A stretch of DNA of 64,000 nucleotides from Paenochrobactrum gallinarii (GTDB lineage: Bacteria; Pseudomonadota; Alphaproteobacteria; Rhizobiales; Rhizobiaceae): contig NZ_JACIIU010000005.1 in assembly GCF_014205685.1 (NCBI RefSeq), forward strand, positions 1-64,000, given 5' to 3'. Numbering within the stretch: the first letter of the stretch is position 1; every line of letters starts with the position of its first letter. Under the pieces are notes generated by a model that did no database searches, was not told the origin of the DNA, and worked only from the letters and a program-made list of their open reading frames with translations. Of the stretch, positions 53,272 to 61,893 are shown piece by piece. Both the position numbers and the translations under genes were made by a program.

Positions 53272-54849
53272 TTATTTCACCGGCTTGATATTCATAGCCA
53301 ATGTGTCTTCATCCGCACGCGGCGTTAAAGTAACCTTGTCTTTTTTAACCGCCCATGCGTTGAGCAAAATGGCCAATGGCAGGTCAGGACGATCAGTCGC
53401 TACAAGATTGTTGGCTTTTTCCAGCAATGTGCGGCGTTCATCTGCATTCATTGCGGCAGCCGCATCTTCAATCAGCTTATCCATCTCAGGGTTAGCATAA
53501 CCACGCACGTTAAATGCGCCGAGTGATTTTTCCGGCTCATTAGAATGCATCAGCGATGAAAGCATGTAGTTTGCTTCACCGGTCAATGTGCCCCAGCTTG
53601 CCATGTAGAGTGAATATTCACCGCGGGTTTTAGCAGGGTTGAACACAGCCGCAGGCACACCATTAACTTCGGCGTTGATACCAATTGCAGCCAGCATCTG
53701 AGCAATAGTCGGCCCCAACTCGTTTGGCATACGGTCATTGGCATAGCTCAAAGTAATTTTGAAACCATCCGGATAACCAGCTTCTGCCAACAATTCTTTC
53801 GCGCGCTGAACATTATATTCAGGTGCTGTAAGCGACTTGTCATAGCCAAAGATATTGGACGTCACCAACTGTGTTGGAACTGCCGCCATACCTTCAAGCG
53901 CGAATTCTACGATCGTTTCGCGATCAACGGCCAGATCAAAAGCTTCACGGACACGCGGGTCAAGAAGCGGGTTTTTATCCAGTTTCTTGCCGCTCTTATC
54001 CCATACCATCGGACTGTTTTCGCGGAAATCGAATTCCAGATAGCTGATATAGATGCTTTCATGCTTGGTAACTGTAAGCGATGAATCTTGTTCCAATACC
54101 GGCACATCGGAAGCCGGAACCTTGGAAATTACATCAACCTGACCAGCCTTAAGCTGAGCAACGCGTGCTGCATCATTTGGGATTTCCTTGCGGATTACAC
54201 GATCCCAAGGCTGTTTCTCACCCCAATAGCCATCAAAACGCTCAACAACCAGATCCTGTGTCGGTGCCCATGAAACAAATTTATACGGGCCGGTACCAAT
54301 CGTTGCTTTACCGCTGTTAAAACCTTCAGCTGCAGTTTCCTGCGTCGAATAATCGGCAGCCGCCTTGTGCGAGGTGATGAACAAACGAATGAAATCATTT
54401 GGCAATGTAGGTGCAGCTGAATTGGTCGTCACACGCACAGTCAGCGGATCAATAACTTCAACAGATTTCACACGGCGCACAAAAATGGTTGCCGGATTAG
54501 GGCCGGTTACATGCGGAATGCGTTCAATGGAAAATTTAACATCTTCAGCGGTAAAATCGGAACCATCGTGGAATTTAACGCCATCACGCAGTTTAAACTC
54601 CCATGTGGTGTCATCGAGAGCTTCCCAGCTCAGCGCCAAAGAAGGTTCCAGTTCCAGATTGTCGCCTGAACGGATCAGCGTATCAAAAATATGTTTGGTT
54701 GCTTCAGCATTCGCTGCAGTTGCAGTAAAATGCGGATCCATTGAAGCCGGGCCTGACTTAACAGCCATAACCAGATCAGCAGCAAAAAGCTGACCGGCGC
54801 TAAACAGCAATGTTGTGCCAAGCATAAATGCGCGCAATGTGTGTTTCAT
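53272..54849 (-). CDS. family 5 (dipeptide-type) ABC substrate-binding protein
   Basis: A 525-residue periplasmic protein with a signal peptide ending at GQLFA|ADLV. Family pattern: SGPASMDPHFTATAANAEATKHIFDTL, LRDGVKFHDGSDFTAEDVKFSIERI, TGPYKFVSWAPTQDLVVERFDGYWG. It lies 28 nt after a MarR regulator gene in the same direction and is divergent from the matching permeases and ATPase (55640-59981), with which it should form one importer. The ligand is unknown; the creatininase beside the permeases points to a cyclic amide or peptide-like compound. Confidence 0.9.
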   Translation of the reverse strand: MKHTLRAFMLGTTLLFSAGQLFAADLVMAVKSGPASMDPHFTATAANAEATKHIFDTLIRSGDNLELEPSLALSWEALDDTTWEFKLRDGVKFHDGSDFTAEDVKFSIERIPHVTGPNPATIFVRRVKSVEVIDPLTVRVTTNSAAPTLPNDFIRLFITSHKAAADYSTQETAAEGFNSGKATIGTGPYKFVSWAPTQDLVVERFDGYWGEKQPWDRVIRKEIPNDAARVAQLKAGQVDVISKVPASDVPVLEQDSSLTVTKHESIYISYLEFDFRENSPMVWDKSGKKLDKNPLLDPRVREAFDLAVDRETIVEFALEGMAAVPTQLVTSNIFGYDKSLTAPEYNVQRAKELLAEAGYPDGFKITLSYANDRMPNELGPTIAQMLAAIGINAEVNGVPAAVFNPAKTRGEYSLYMASWGTLTGEANYMLSSLMHSNEPEKSLGAFNVRGYANPEMDKLIEDAAAAMNADERRTLLEKANNLVATDRPDLPLAILLNAWAVKKDKVTLTPRADEDTLAMNIKPVK

Positions 54850-54877
54850 TTTAGGTTCCCAGTTCCCTGTTTGCTAT

Positions 54878-55456
54878 TCATTCAAAGTAGTCGTCACTAT
54901 CAGCGTCACCCGATGTGATTGTTTCCGGCCAGTCGCGCGAAGCGATGACGAGTTTGGCAAGTATGTCCGAGAGCATCATGCGCTCGGCAGGACTTAATGC
55001 TTCAAGCATCAGGCGTTCACGTTCCAGCATCGGCGCCATCTTGGCTTCCACCACAGCGCGCCCCGCCTCTGTCAGGCACAAGACAACACGGCGTAAATCC
55101 GCAGCGTCTTCTTCACGATGAACGAGCTTCAGCCGTGTCAGCTTTTTTGTGGCACGGCTTAAAGTATTTTTGGGAAAACCAGAGCCTGCAACCACTTCAG
55201 AAAGGGTCGTCCGGTCACGTAGAAACAGTGAATAGAGCACCACAAATTCCGGCCGCAATAGATCGTGGTCAGCACCGATCATGCCGTAAACAGGATTGTT
55301 GTAATGCAGCGCTAAATAATTGATCCGAAACGAAAGCCAGCACGGATTTTCCCACAATTTTGTGTGCAGAATATCACTCTCGCTGAGCCTGTCGTCACTT
55401 ACTTCACTTCGCCCTGCACGCCCCTCCAGCAGAGCGATTTCCACCCGCTTTTCCAT
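54878..55456 (-). CDS. MarR-family transcriptional regulator
   Basis: A 192-residue MarR-type protein. The winged helix reads TTLSEVVAGSGFPKNTLSRATKKLTRLKLVHREEDAADLRRVVLCLTEAGRAVVEAKMAPML, with the D-x-R-R wing motif. The N-terminal part (LHYNNPVYGMIGADHDLLRPEFVVLYSLF) forms the dimer helices. The ATG at 55456 has GGAGGGG before it. It is the first gene of a two-gene operon with the binding protein and faces the creatininase operon. Two near-identical palindromes in the shared region (55488-55501 and 55541-55554) are its probable operators. Confidence 0.88.
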   Translation of the reverse strand: MEKRVEIALLEGRAGRSEVSDDRLSESDILHTKLWENPCWLSFRINYLALHYNNPVYGMIGADHDLLRPEFVVLYSLFLRDRTTLSEVVAGSGFPKNTLSRATKKLTRLKLVHREEDAADLRRVVLCLTEAGRAVVEAKMAPMLERERLMLEALSPAERMMLSDILAKLVIASRDWPETITSGDADSDDYFE

Positions 55457-55487
55457 CGCCCCTCCCGATAAGCAATTTAACAATTAA

Positions 55488-55501
55488 GTTCCATTTAGAA
55501 C
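55488..55501. promoter_or_regulatory. MarR operator candidate, copy 1
   Basis: GTTCCATTTAGAAC is a near-palindrome located 32 bp upstream of the marR start. It matches copy 2 in the outer GTTCCA/GAAC arms. Binding here would repress the regulator and binding-protein operon. Confidence 0.65.
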
Positions 55502-55540
55502 AAGATAATGCTAGTTTCAGGAATGTCAAACGTAATTTTT

Positions 55541-55554
55541 GTTCCAATTGGAAC
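55541..55554. promoter_or_regulatory. MarR operator candidate, copy 2
   Basis: GTTCCAATTGGAAC is a perfect 14-bp palindrome, 53 bp (about five helical turns) from copy 1 and 86 bp before the creatininase gene. It probably controls the creatininase-transporter operon. Confidence 0.7.
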
Positions 55555-55639
55555 TTGTCTGTGCAATAAATTACGAATATTAGTTTTTTCAGATCCCGCG
55601 GCTGAGACTCGGGAAACCTTGGGATGAGAGGAATTTTAT

Positions 55640-56347
55640 ATGCATATTAACGCCATGAACTGGGCTCAGGTTGAAGAGCGCGTCAAGCATGACGACCGCT
55701 GCATTTTGCCAATCGGCAGCGTTGAGCAGCACGCCCGTCTGAGCCTCGGGACAGATATGATTCTGGCTGAAAAAGTGTCTCTGGATGCAGCCGAACCACT
55801 CGGCGTTCCGGTCTTTCCGGTTGTGCCTTACGGCCTTGCTTCAAGCTTTGAAGATTTTCCGGGCACAGTGTCTTTCAGCCTGCGCACTTACATCGGCGTT
55901 ATCGAAGATATTCTCGACAGCATTTACCGTTCCGGCTTCCGCCGTATTCTGATCGTCAACGGTCATGGCGGTAATACGCCTGCTGGCACAGTTGTGTCTG
56001 AATGGCTGAACCGCAACCGTGATGCCAGCGTGAAAATGCATGATTGGTGGCGCGCACCAAAAACCATGGGCAAGGTGCTGGAAATTGATAATCGCGCTTC
56101 GCACGCATCATGGATGGAAAACTTTCCGTGGACCCGTCTTGAAGGTGTGGACCAGCCGGATCATGCAGTGGAGCGCGCTGATTATGCAGGCATGGCACGC
56201 GTTGATGCCGGCCGCAAACGCGCCATGCTGGAAGCCACCGAAGGTAATTATCAGGGGCTCTTTGTACGTCCTGATGAAGACATGCTGGCAATTTGGGATG
56301 TGGCCGTGCGCGAAACCCGCGATGAGCTGGAAAACGGCTGGCACTAA
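55640..56347 (+). CDS. creatininase-family metallo-amidohydrolase
   Basis: A 235-residue creatininase-family enzyme. The metal-binding pattern is GSVEQHARLSLGTD (E29, H31, D39) and NGHGGN (H109), with E160 (ASHASWMENF) as a possible further ligand. The usual residue after H31 is Gly; here it is Ala, and the loop is RLSLG rather than PHLPLG. The family hydrolyses cyclic amides, including creatinine to creatine, and formamides in cofactor pathways (MftE, ArfB). It is the first gene of an operon with two permeases and a double ATPase, so the substrate is probably an imported cyclic amide. GAGAGG ribosome site 9-10 nt before the ATG. Confidence 0.87.
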   Translation: MHINAMNWAQVEERVKHDDRCILPIGSVEQHARLSLGTDMILAEKVSLDAAEPLGVPVFPVVPYGLASSFEDFPGTVSFSLRTYIGVIEDILDSIYRSGFRRILIVNGHGGNTPAGTVVSEWLNRNRDASVKMHDWWRAPKTMGKVLEIDNRASHASWMENFPWTRLEGVDQPDHAVERADYAGMARVDAGRKRAMLEATEGNYQGLFVRPDEDMLAIWDVAVRETRDELENGWH

Positions 56348-56361
56348 TCAATTTTACCATA

Positions 56362-56392
56362 GTTTTCAGGCGGATCACCTCCGCCTGAAAAC
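56362..56392 (+). terminator. hairpin between creatininase and permease genes
   Basis: A perfect 13-bp stem (56362-56374 with 56380-56392) with loop TCACC. It lies 14 nt after the creatininase stop and 64 nt before the first permease gene. There is no T run after it, so partial termination, mRNA processing or stabilisation within the operon is more likely than a full stop. Confidence 0.55.
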
Positions 56393-56455
56393 TACAAGAA
56401 ACGAAGCGGAAAAAGCAGCCAGGCTGCACATGATCCGCTTGGGGGAGCACTGCTG

Positions 56456-57430
56456 ATGATTGCATTTATTGTCAGACGTTTATGGCAAGCCATCCTGATT
56501 ATGCTTGTCATGTCATTATTAGTTTTTATGGGCGTATTCGTCATCGGCAACCCTGTCGATGTGCTGATCTCGCCTGATGCAACGCAGGAAATCCGTGATC
56601 GCGTTATTGCGCAATACGGCTTGGATTTGCCGGTTTGGCAGCAATATCTGCAATTTATGAACAATCTGCTGCATGGCGATTTAGGACGTTCTTTCGTTTA
56701 TAATATGCCGGTTGGAGAACTGATTGCATCGCGTTTGCCAGCCACTGCGGAGCTGGCATTGACGGCCGTTTTCATGGCCAGCCTGATCGGCATTCCGCTT
56801 GGTATTTATGCAGGATACAAACCGGATAGCTGGGGCTCCAAAACCATTATGGCATTGTCCATTTTGGGCTTTTCGGTGCCGACATTCTGGATCGGGCTGA
56901 TGCTGATTATGGTTTTTGCAGTTCAACTCGGCATAATGCCAGCTGGTGGTCGCGGTGAAACCGTTTCGGTTTTTGGCGTGCCTTTAAGCTTTCTGACCAT
57001 TGACGGCTTGCACCATCTGGCCTTGCCGGCGATCAACCTGTCCTTGTTTAAATTGTCCTTGATGATCCGTCTGGCCGCCTCCGGCACGCGGGAAATCATG
57101 CTGACCGATACGATCAAATTTGCCCGTGCTGCCGGTATTAACGAGCGCACCATTTTGCGTCGTCACGTTCTGCGCCTGATTTCCATTCCGCTTGTCACCG
57201 TCTTTGGCTTGGAGCTTGGCTCAACCGTTGCCTTTGCCGTGGTCACGGAAACAATTTACTCATGGCCGGGCTTGGGCAAGCTCATCATTGACAGTATCAC
57301 ATCGCTCGATCGTCCTGTCATGGTCGCCTATCTCATGCTGGTGTCATTGCTGTTTATCACGATTAATCTGATTGTGGATCTTTCCTATGCTTTGCTTGAT
57401 CCGCGCATGCGTCAGGAGGCAAGCAAATAA
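56456..57430 (+). CDS. dipeptide-type ABC permease (DppB-like)
   Basis: A 324-residue DppB/OppB-type permease: IVRRLWQAILIMLVMSLLVFMGVFV at the start, the marker VIGNPVDVLISPDATQEIRDRVIAQYGLDLPV, and the EAA loop region FARAAGINERTILRRHVLRLIS. Six membrane segments. GGGGGAG ribosome site 8 nt before the ATG. It shares one base with the next permease gene (TAATG). Confidence 0.92.
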   Translation: MIAFIVRRLWQAILIMLVMSLLVFMGVFVIGNPVDVLISPDATQEIRDRVIAQYGLDLPVWQQYLQFMNNLLHGDLGRSFVYNMPVGELIASRLPATAELALTAVFMASLIGIPLGIYAGYKPDSWGSKTIMALSILGFSVPTFWIGLMLIMVFAVQLGIMPAGGRGETVSVFGVPLSFLTIDGLHHLALPAINLSLFKLSLMIRLAASGTREIMLTDTIKFARAAGINERTILRRHVLRLISIPLVTVFGLELGSTVAFAVVTETIYSWPGLGKLIIDSITSLDRPVMVAYLMLVSLLFITINLIVDLSYALLDPRMRQEASK

Positions 57431-58311
57431 TGGCTTTACTCAATAGCAGATCATTACAATTCTGGTCAGAGTTTAAACGCCATCCGGTGCCGGTCATTGC
57501 CGCTCTCGTGGTTCTGGTCATCATTTTACTGGCAGTTTTTGCGCCCCTCATCGCGCCGCAAGATCCTTACGATCTTTCAAGCCTCGTTTTACGTGACGGC
57601 AGACGTGCCCCCGGCTATGTCGGCCAAGGCGGATATGTCCATCTGTTAGGCACTGATGGTCAGGGACGCGATCTTTTCTCGGCCATTCTTTATGGTTTGC
57701 GCATTTCCTTACAAATGGGGCTGCTGGCGGGCGCTATTGCTTTCACCATCGGTGCGCTTGTTGGCTCAAGTGCTGCCTATATTGGCGGACGATTTGAGAG
57801 CTTCATCATGCGTGTCATCGACTTGCAGCTTTCATTTCCGGCAATTTTGTTAGCCTTTGTGGTTGCAGCTTTGCTTGGACAAGGCAAAAGCCAGTTGATT
57901 ATCGCACTCGTCTTTTCGCAATATGCTTATTTTGTTCGCACCGCCCATGGGGCAGCGGCAGCAGAACGCAATAAAGATTATGTCGAAGCAGCCTTGTCTG
58001 TGCCGATGAGCGGTTGGTTTATCGTCACCCGTCACATTTTGCCTAATGCCTTGCCACCATTGATCGTTGTGGCAACAGTTCAGGTGGCATCTGCCATTTC
58101 ACTGGAAGCAACACTTTCATTCCTGGGCGTTGGCCTGCCACCGACAGAACCATCACTCGGCATGCTCATTTCCAACGGTTTCCAGTACTTATTGTCTGGT
58201 CGTTACTGGATTTCGATCTATCCGGGTCTGGCACTCATCGTTCTGATTATGGCGATCAATCTTGTTGGTGATCAAATTCGTGACCAACTGAATCCGAGGT
58301 TGAACAAATGA
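57430..58311 (+). CDS. dipeptide-type ABC permease (DppC-like)
   Basis: A 293-residue DppC/OppC-type permease. It has the LLGTDGQGRDLFSAILYGLRISLQMG core start, the EAA loop YVEAALSVPMSGWFIVTRHILPNALP and VGDQIRDQLNPRL at the end. It overlaps the ATPase gene by 4 nt. It forms the channel with the DppB-like protein. Confidence 0.92.
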   Translation: MALLNSRSLQFWSEFKRHPVPVIAALVVLVIILLAVFAPLIAPQDPYDLSSLVLRDGRRAPGYVGQGGYVHLLGTDGQGRDLFSAILYGLRISLQMGLLAGAIAFTIGALVGSSAAYIGGRFESFIMRVIDLQLSFPAILLAFVVAALLGQGKSQLIIALVFSQYAYFVRTAHGAAAAERNKDYVEAALSVPMSGWFIVTRHILPNALPPLIVVATVQVASAISLEATLSFLGVGLPPTEPSLGMLISNGFQYLLSGRYWISIYPGLALIVLIMAINLVGDQIRDQLNPRLNK

Positions 58312-59981
58312 CGGCACATCTTCTTGAAGTTACCGATCTGCATACGCATTTCGAAACCCGTGCCGGCACAGTCAAATCTGTCGATGGCGTTTCCTTCTAT
58401 CTTGAGCGCGGCGAAATCTTAGGTCTGGTGGGTGAATCCGGTTCGGGTAAATCCATCACCGGCTTCTCGCTGATTGGTCTGATTGATAAGCCTGGCCGCA
58501 TTAAGAAAGGCTCCATTAAGCTGGAAGGCCGTGAGCTTGTCGGTTTAAGCGATAGCGATTTGCGCAAACTTCGCGGTCGTGAAATCTCGATGGTTTTTCA
58601 AGACCCGATGATGACGCTTAATCCGGTGCTGACCGTGCTTGATCAGATGACACTGGCACTGCGCGCGCATGAAACAATCTCTGATAAAGATGCACGTATC
58701 CGTTGTGTGGAAGCATTGCGCCGTGTGCGCATTGTTGATCCCGAGCATAAGGTGGATTTTTATCCGCACCAGTTTTCTGGCGGCATGCGCCAGCGTGTAG
58801 CGATTGCTATCGCGCTGCTGCATAATCCAAAAGTTGTGATTGCAGACGAACCGACAACGGCACTTGATGTTTCTGTACAGGCGGAAATTCTCACCGAAGT
58901 AAAAGCACTGGTTGCAGAGCTTGGCATTTCGATGATCTGGATCAGCCATGATCTGGCAACAGTTGCCTCGATTTCGCAGCGCATTGCCGTGATGAAATCA
59001 GGAAAAATCATCGAAACCGGCCCTGCTGCCGAGGTTTTGAAAGCTCCGAGCCATCCTTACACACAAGGTTTGCTGGATGCCTTGCCATCACGCTCCAAGC
59101 CAGGTCAGATGCTCGGCAAAGTAAGTGATGAAGAGCTGGCAGCGCTTTCTGACACAGCTCCTGTTATCGTTGAAGACCCTGATTTTGTGACCGTTAAAGG
59201 TGCCGTTAAACGCTTTGAGCGCAAGCCCGACCTTTGGGGAAAACTGGGGCAGAAAATCGGCCTCATAAAGCCTAAAAAGCCAATCATTGCTGTCAGTGAT
59301 GTAAATATTTCCATCGCGCGCGGTGAAGCTTTAGGCTTGGTGGGTGAATCCGGCTCCGGCAAATCCACGCTCGGGCGTATGGTATGCGGTATTTATCAGC
59401 CGACAGAAGGCGAAATCCGGTTGGCTGGCCAGCCGGTAATGTCGGAAAGCGGCAATAAGCTGACAACGAAAGTGCAGATGATCTTTCAGGATCCGTTTGC
59501 TTCACTTGATCCGCGCCGTACTGTCGGACAATCCATCGCTGAAGGCCCGATTGCGCATGGTTTAACCACATCGGCGCAAGCGCGGGACTATGTTGCGCAT
59601 TGGCTGAAGGCGGTAAGCCTTGATCCGGCTTTTGCAGATCGTTTCCCGCACCAGTTTTCGGGCGGGCAGCGTCAGCGTATTGCCATTGCACGCGCGTTGG
59701 CAATGAAACCGGAAGTCATCGTTTGCGATGAACCGGTGGCTTCGCTTGACGTTTCCATTCAGGCGCAAATTCTCAATTTGCTGTTGCGCTTGCGTAAAGA
59801 GCTTAACCTGACGCTTCTTTTCATCAGCCATGATCTTTCAGTTGTGCGTCACTTATGTGACCGCATTATCGTTATGCATCACGGTAAAATTGTTGAGGAA
59901 GGCATGGCAGAAGACATTTTCGAGGCACCGCAAAAGCCTTATACAAAAATGCTTCTCAACGCGATCCCGAAGCTGGCTTAA
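58308..59981 (+). CDS. fused dipeptide-type ABC ATPase (DppD-DppF)
   Basis: A 557-residue double ATPase. Half one: GESGSGKSITGF, FSGGMRQRVAIAIALLHNPKVVIADEPTTALD. Half two: GESGSGKSTLGRM, FSGGQRQRIAIARALAMKPEVIVCDEPVASLD. A linker of about 60 residues (about 275-340) separates them. Last gene of the creatininase-transporter operon. It is similar in layout to the double ATPase of the hydantoinase operon but clearly a different lineage copy (different linkers and ends). Confidence 0.92.
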   Translation: MTAHLLEVTDLHTHFETRAGTVKSVDGVSFYLERGEILGLVGESGSGKSITGFSLIGLIDKPGRIKKGSIKLEGRELVGLSDSDLRKLRGREISMVFQDPMMTLNPVLTVLDQMTLALRAHETISDKDARIRCVEALRRVRIVDPEHKVDFYPHQFSGGMRQRVAIAIALLHNPKVVIADEPTTALDVSVQAEILTEVKALVAELGISMIWISHDLATVASISQRIAVMKSGKIIETGPAAEVLKAPSHPYTQGLLDALPSRSKPGQMLGKVSDEELAALSDTAPVIVEDPDFVTVKGAVKRFERKPDLWGKLGQKIGLIKPKKPIIAVSDVNISIARGEALGLVGESGSGKSTLGRMVCGIYQPTEGEIRLAGQPVMSESGNKLTTKVQMIFQDPFASLDPRRTVGQSIAEGPIAHGLTTSAQARDYVAHWLKAVSLDPAFADRFPHQFSGGQRQRIAIARALAMKPEVIVCDEPVASLDVSIQAQILNLLLRLRKELNLTLLFISHDLSVVRHLCDRIIVMHHGKIVEEGMAEDIFEAPQKPYTKMLLNAIPKLA

Positions 59982-60000
59982 AGCCATTTGCTAAATCTAA

Positions 60001-60028
60001 AAATGCGGCTGAACCATCAGCCGCATTT
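60001..60028. terminator. bidirectional terminator
   Basis: A perfect 12-bp stem (60001-60012 with 60017-60028) with loop ACCA, followed on the plus strand by T-rich sequence and flanked by A on the other side. It separates the ATPase gene from the converging PAS-LuxR gene. Confidence 0.9.
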
Positions 60029-60029
60029 T

Positions 60030-60605
60030 TTAATGATCAGCATCGCGCACAAAAATTTTTGAAATCAGCTGAGCTGTATTACTGGCATTTAGTTTACGCA
60101 TCACAGCTGCGCGATGCACCTCAACTGTGCGGTGTGATATGCCAAGCATAACACCAATATCTTTTGAGGAAGAACCGTTCACAATATGCTGCGCCACTTC
60201 ACGTTCGCGCGGTGTTAAATCCGATGCAGGGCTTACCTCTGCCGTCAGTCGTTCAAATGTCCAGACCATGAGTTCAAATGGCTTTTCGAGCGTCAATGTA
60301 CGCCCTCGGGCGCGCGCCCAAAACACTTCCCCACCACGATATTGCATGAAGCGTTCATCGGCATAACGCGGACGACTTTTAAGCCAGCGGAGCCACCGCT
60401 CACCCGTTGCATCATAGTCAAATTTTGATGGATAAAGCACCCGAACAGATTGCCCGACCAGCTCATTGACAGGCCAGCCAAACAGCTCAAGAACTTCTTT
60501 GTTACAGGCTTTAATTTGGCGATTACTCAATATCAAAACAGCAATCGGCGCCTCCTGAAAAGCAATTTCCATGAGTTGATCAGCGCTTAAGCCACTGTAA
60601 TTCAT
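60030..60605 (-). CDS. PAS-LuxR (FixJ-type helix-turn-helix) regulator
   Basis: A 191-residue regulator. The PAS domain (about 10-115) includes APIAVLILSNRQIKACNKEVLELFGWPVNELVGQSVRVLYPS. The LuxR helix-turn-helix reads LTPREREVAQHIVNGSSSKDIGVMLGISHRTVEVHRAAVMRKL. The start is ATG 60605 (GGGAG 6 nt before). It is divergent from a thiolase/acyl-CoA ligase/TRAP operon and probably activates it in response to a small-molecule or acyl ligand in the PAS pocket. Two palindromes (60642-60653, 60654-60674) lie between. Confidence 0.87.
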   Translation of the reverse strand: MNYSGLSADQLMEIAFQEAPIAVLILSNRQIKACNKEVLELFGWPVNELVGQSVRVLYPSKFDYDATGERWLRWLKSRPRYADERFMQYRGGEVFWARARGRTLTLEKPFELMVWTFERLTAEVSPASDLTPREREVAQHIVNGSSSKDIGVMLGISHRTVEVHRAAVMRKLNASNTAQLISKIFVRDADH

Positions 60606-60641
60606 GAACTTCTCCCAAAACATGAAATACGTATAGTTCTA

Positions 60642-60653
60642 CGTAGTACTACG
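60642..60653. promoter_or_regulatory. 12-bp palindrome, likely LuxR-type operator
   Basis: CGTAGTACTACG is a perfect 12-bp palindrome in the 104-bp divergent region, the expected size for a LuxR/FixJ-type site. It is 37 bp from the regulator start. Confidence 0.55.
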
Positions 60654-60674
60654 AATAGACGAAGCTTGTCTATT
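60654..60674. promoter_or_regulatory. inverted repeat next to the 12-bp palindrome
   Basis: AATAGAC (60654-60660) and GTCTATT (60668-60674) are perfect inverted arms around GAAGCTT, directly adjoining the previous palindrome and 35 bp before the thiolase gene. It may be a second operator for the thiolase operon. Confidence 0.5.
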
Positions 60675-60709
60675 CCGCTTTTCTGTTAAAGGGATGAGGA
60701 GAAGCAGTC

Positions 60710-61882
60710 ATGAATAAGACTATTTATATCACCGGATCGGGTCACACCAAATTCGGCAAGCTGACAGAAAACTTAGAACAGCTGATCGTGCAAGCCACGC
60801 GCGAAGCATTGAGCGAAGCTGCCATTCCGGCCAGCGAAATTGATGCTGTTTTCTTAGGTCATTTCAATTCAGGTCTTGTCAGCGACGGCTTTGCATCCTC
60901 TCTCATTCATCAAGCTGATCCTGCATTGCGCTTCACGCCGGCAGCGCGCTGCGAGAATGCCTGCGCCTCCGGTGCAGCAGCTATTCATGCCGGTATTAAT
61001 GCGATCTTAAGCGGTAAAGCACGTCATGTTCTGGTGGTCGGCGCCGAAAAGATGACCCATCGCACCACAGCCGATGTCACAACGGCTCTGGCTGGTGCAG
61101 GTTATCAAAACGATGCAGAAGAAGCAGCTCTCAGCTTTCCTCAGGTTTTTGGCGTAGCCGCCCGTGCTTACACGGAGCGCTATGGTAACCCGCTCACTGC
61201 AATGGCGCATATTGCAGCCAAAAATCATCATAATGCAATGAAAAATCCGCTGGCACAGATGCAACGTGATTTGGGCTTTGAAGCCTGCAACACTGTCAGC
61301 GATAAAAACCCATTGATTGCCCCTCCCTTGAGGCTCACTGACTGCTCGCTCGTCACCGATGGTGCGGCGGCCATTGTCTTATCTGTTGCTGATGCAGCAA
61401 CCGACATGAAACGTCGTGTCCGCATTGCTGCGGCCGAGCATGTCAGTGATTTTCTGCCGATGTCGAGCCGTGACTTCCTTAAATTTGAAGGCCCGCAGCG
61501 CGCAATGGCACAGGCCTATAAGCAGGCAGGCGTCACTGTATCCGACATCAATTTTGCTGAAGTACACGACTGCTTCACCATCGCGGAACTGCTGACCTAT
61601 GAAGCAATGGGATTGGCTCCGGCAGGGCGTGGTGAAGAGGCCATCAAAAATGGCACGGTATTTGCAGATGGTTCACTGCCGGTCAATCTTTCCGGTGGTT
61701 TGAAGGCAAAAGGCCATCCGGTTGGCGCCACCGGTGTATCCATGCATGCGCTCGGTTTCCGACAGCTGACACAGCAAGCCGGCGACATTCAGCGTCAGGG
61801 CGCTGAATGGGGATTATTATTCAATATGGGCGGCGCAGCCGTTGCCAATTACGCCACCATTCTGCATGCAGACCGCGCCTGA
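60710..61882 (+). CDS. thiolase-family acyl-CoA acyltransferase (SCP2-thiolase-like)
   Basis: A 390-residue thiolase-fold enzyme. The nucleophile is C85 (RCENACASGAA), the His is in VHDCFTIAELL, and GHPVGATG is present. The second cysteine of classic thiolases (CxGGG) is replaced by NMGGAA, as in the SCP2-thiolase/lipid-transfer group. It could thiolyse a beta-ketoacyl-CoA from a degraded acid. It is followed 11 nt later by an acyl-CoA ligase and then a TRAP transporter binding protein, which suggests import, activation and cleavage of an organic acid. Confidence 0.85.
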   Translation: MNKTIYITGSGHTKFGKLTENLEQLIVQATREALSEAAIPASEIDAVFLGHFNSGLVSDGFASSLIHQADPALRFTPAARCENACASGAAAIHAGINAILSGKARHVLVVGAEKMTHRTTADVTTALAGAGYQNDAEEAALSFPQVFGVAARAYTERYGNPLTAMAHIAAKNHHNAMKNPLAQMQRDLGFEACNTVSDKNPLIAPPLRLTDCSLVTDGAAAIVLSVADAATDMKRRVRIAAAEHVSDFLPMSSRDFLKFEGPQRAMAQAYKQAGVTVSDINFAEVHDCFTIAELLTYEAMGLAPAGRGEEAIKNGTVFADGSLPVNLSGGLKAKGHPVGATGVSMHALGFRQLTQQAGDIQRQGAEWGLLFNMGGAAVANYATILHADRA

Positions 61883-61893
61883 GTAGTATAAAA

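Noticed and set aside
55585-55630. CTGAGA followed by GAAACCTTGGGATGAGAGG before the creatininase gene, reminiscent of a TPP (thi-box) riboswitch
   Set aside because: Only the CTGAGA piece matches. The second conserved thi-box block and the paired arms are absent, and the gene has no thiamine link.
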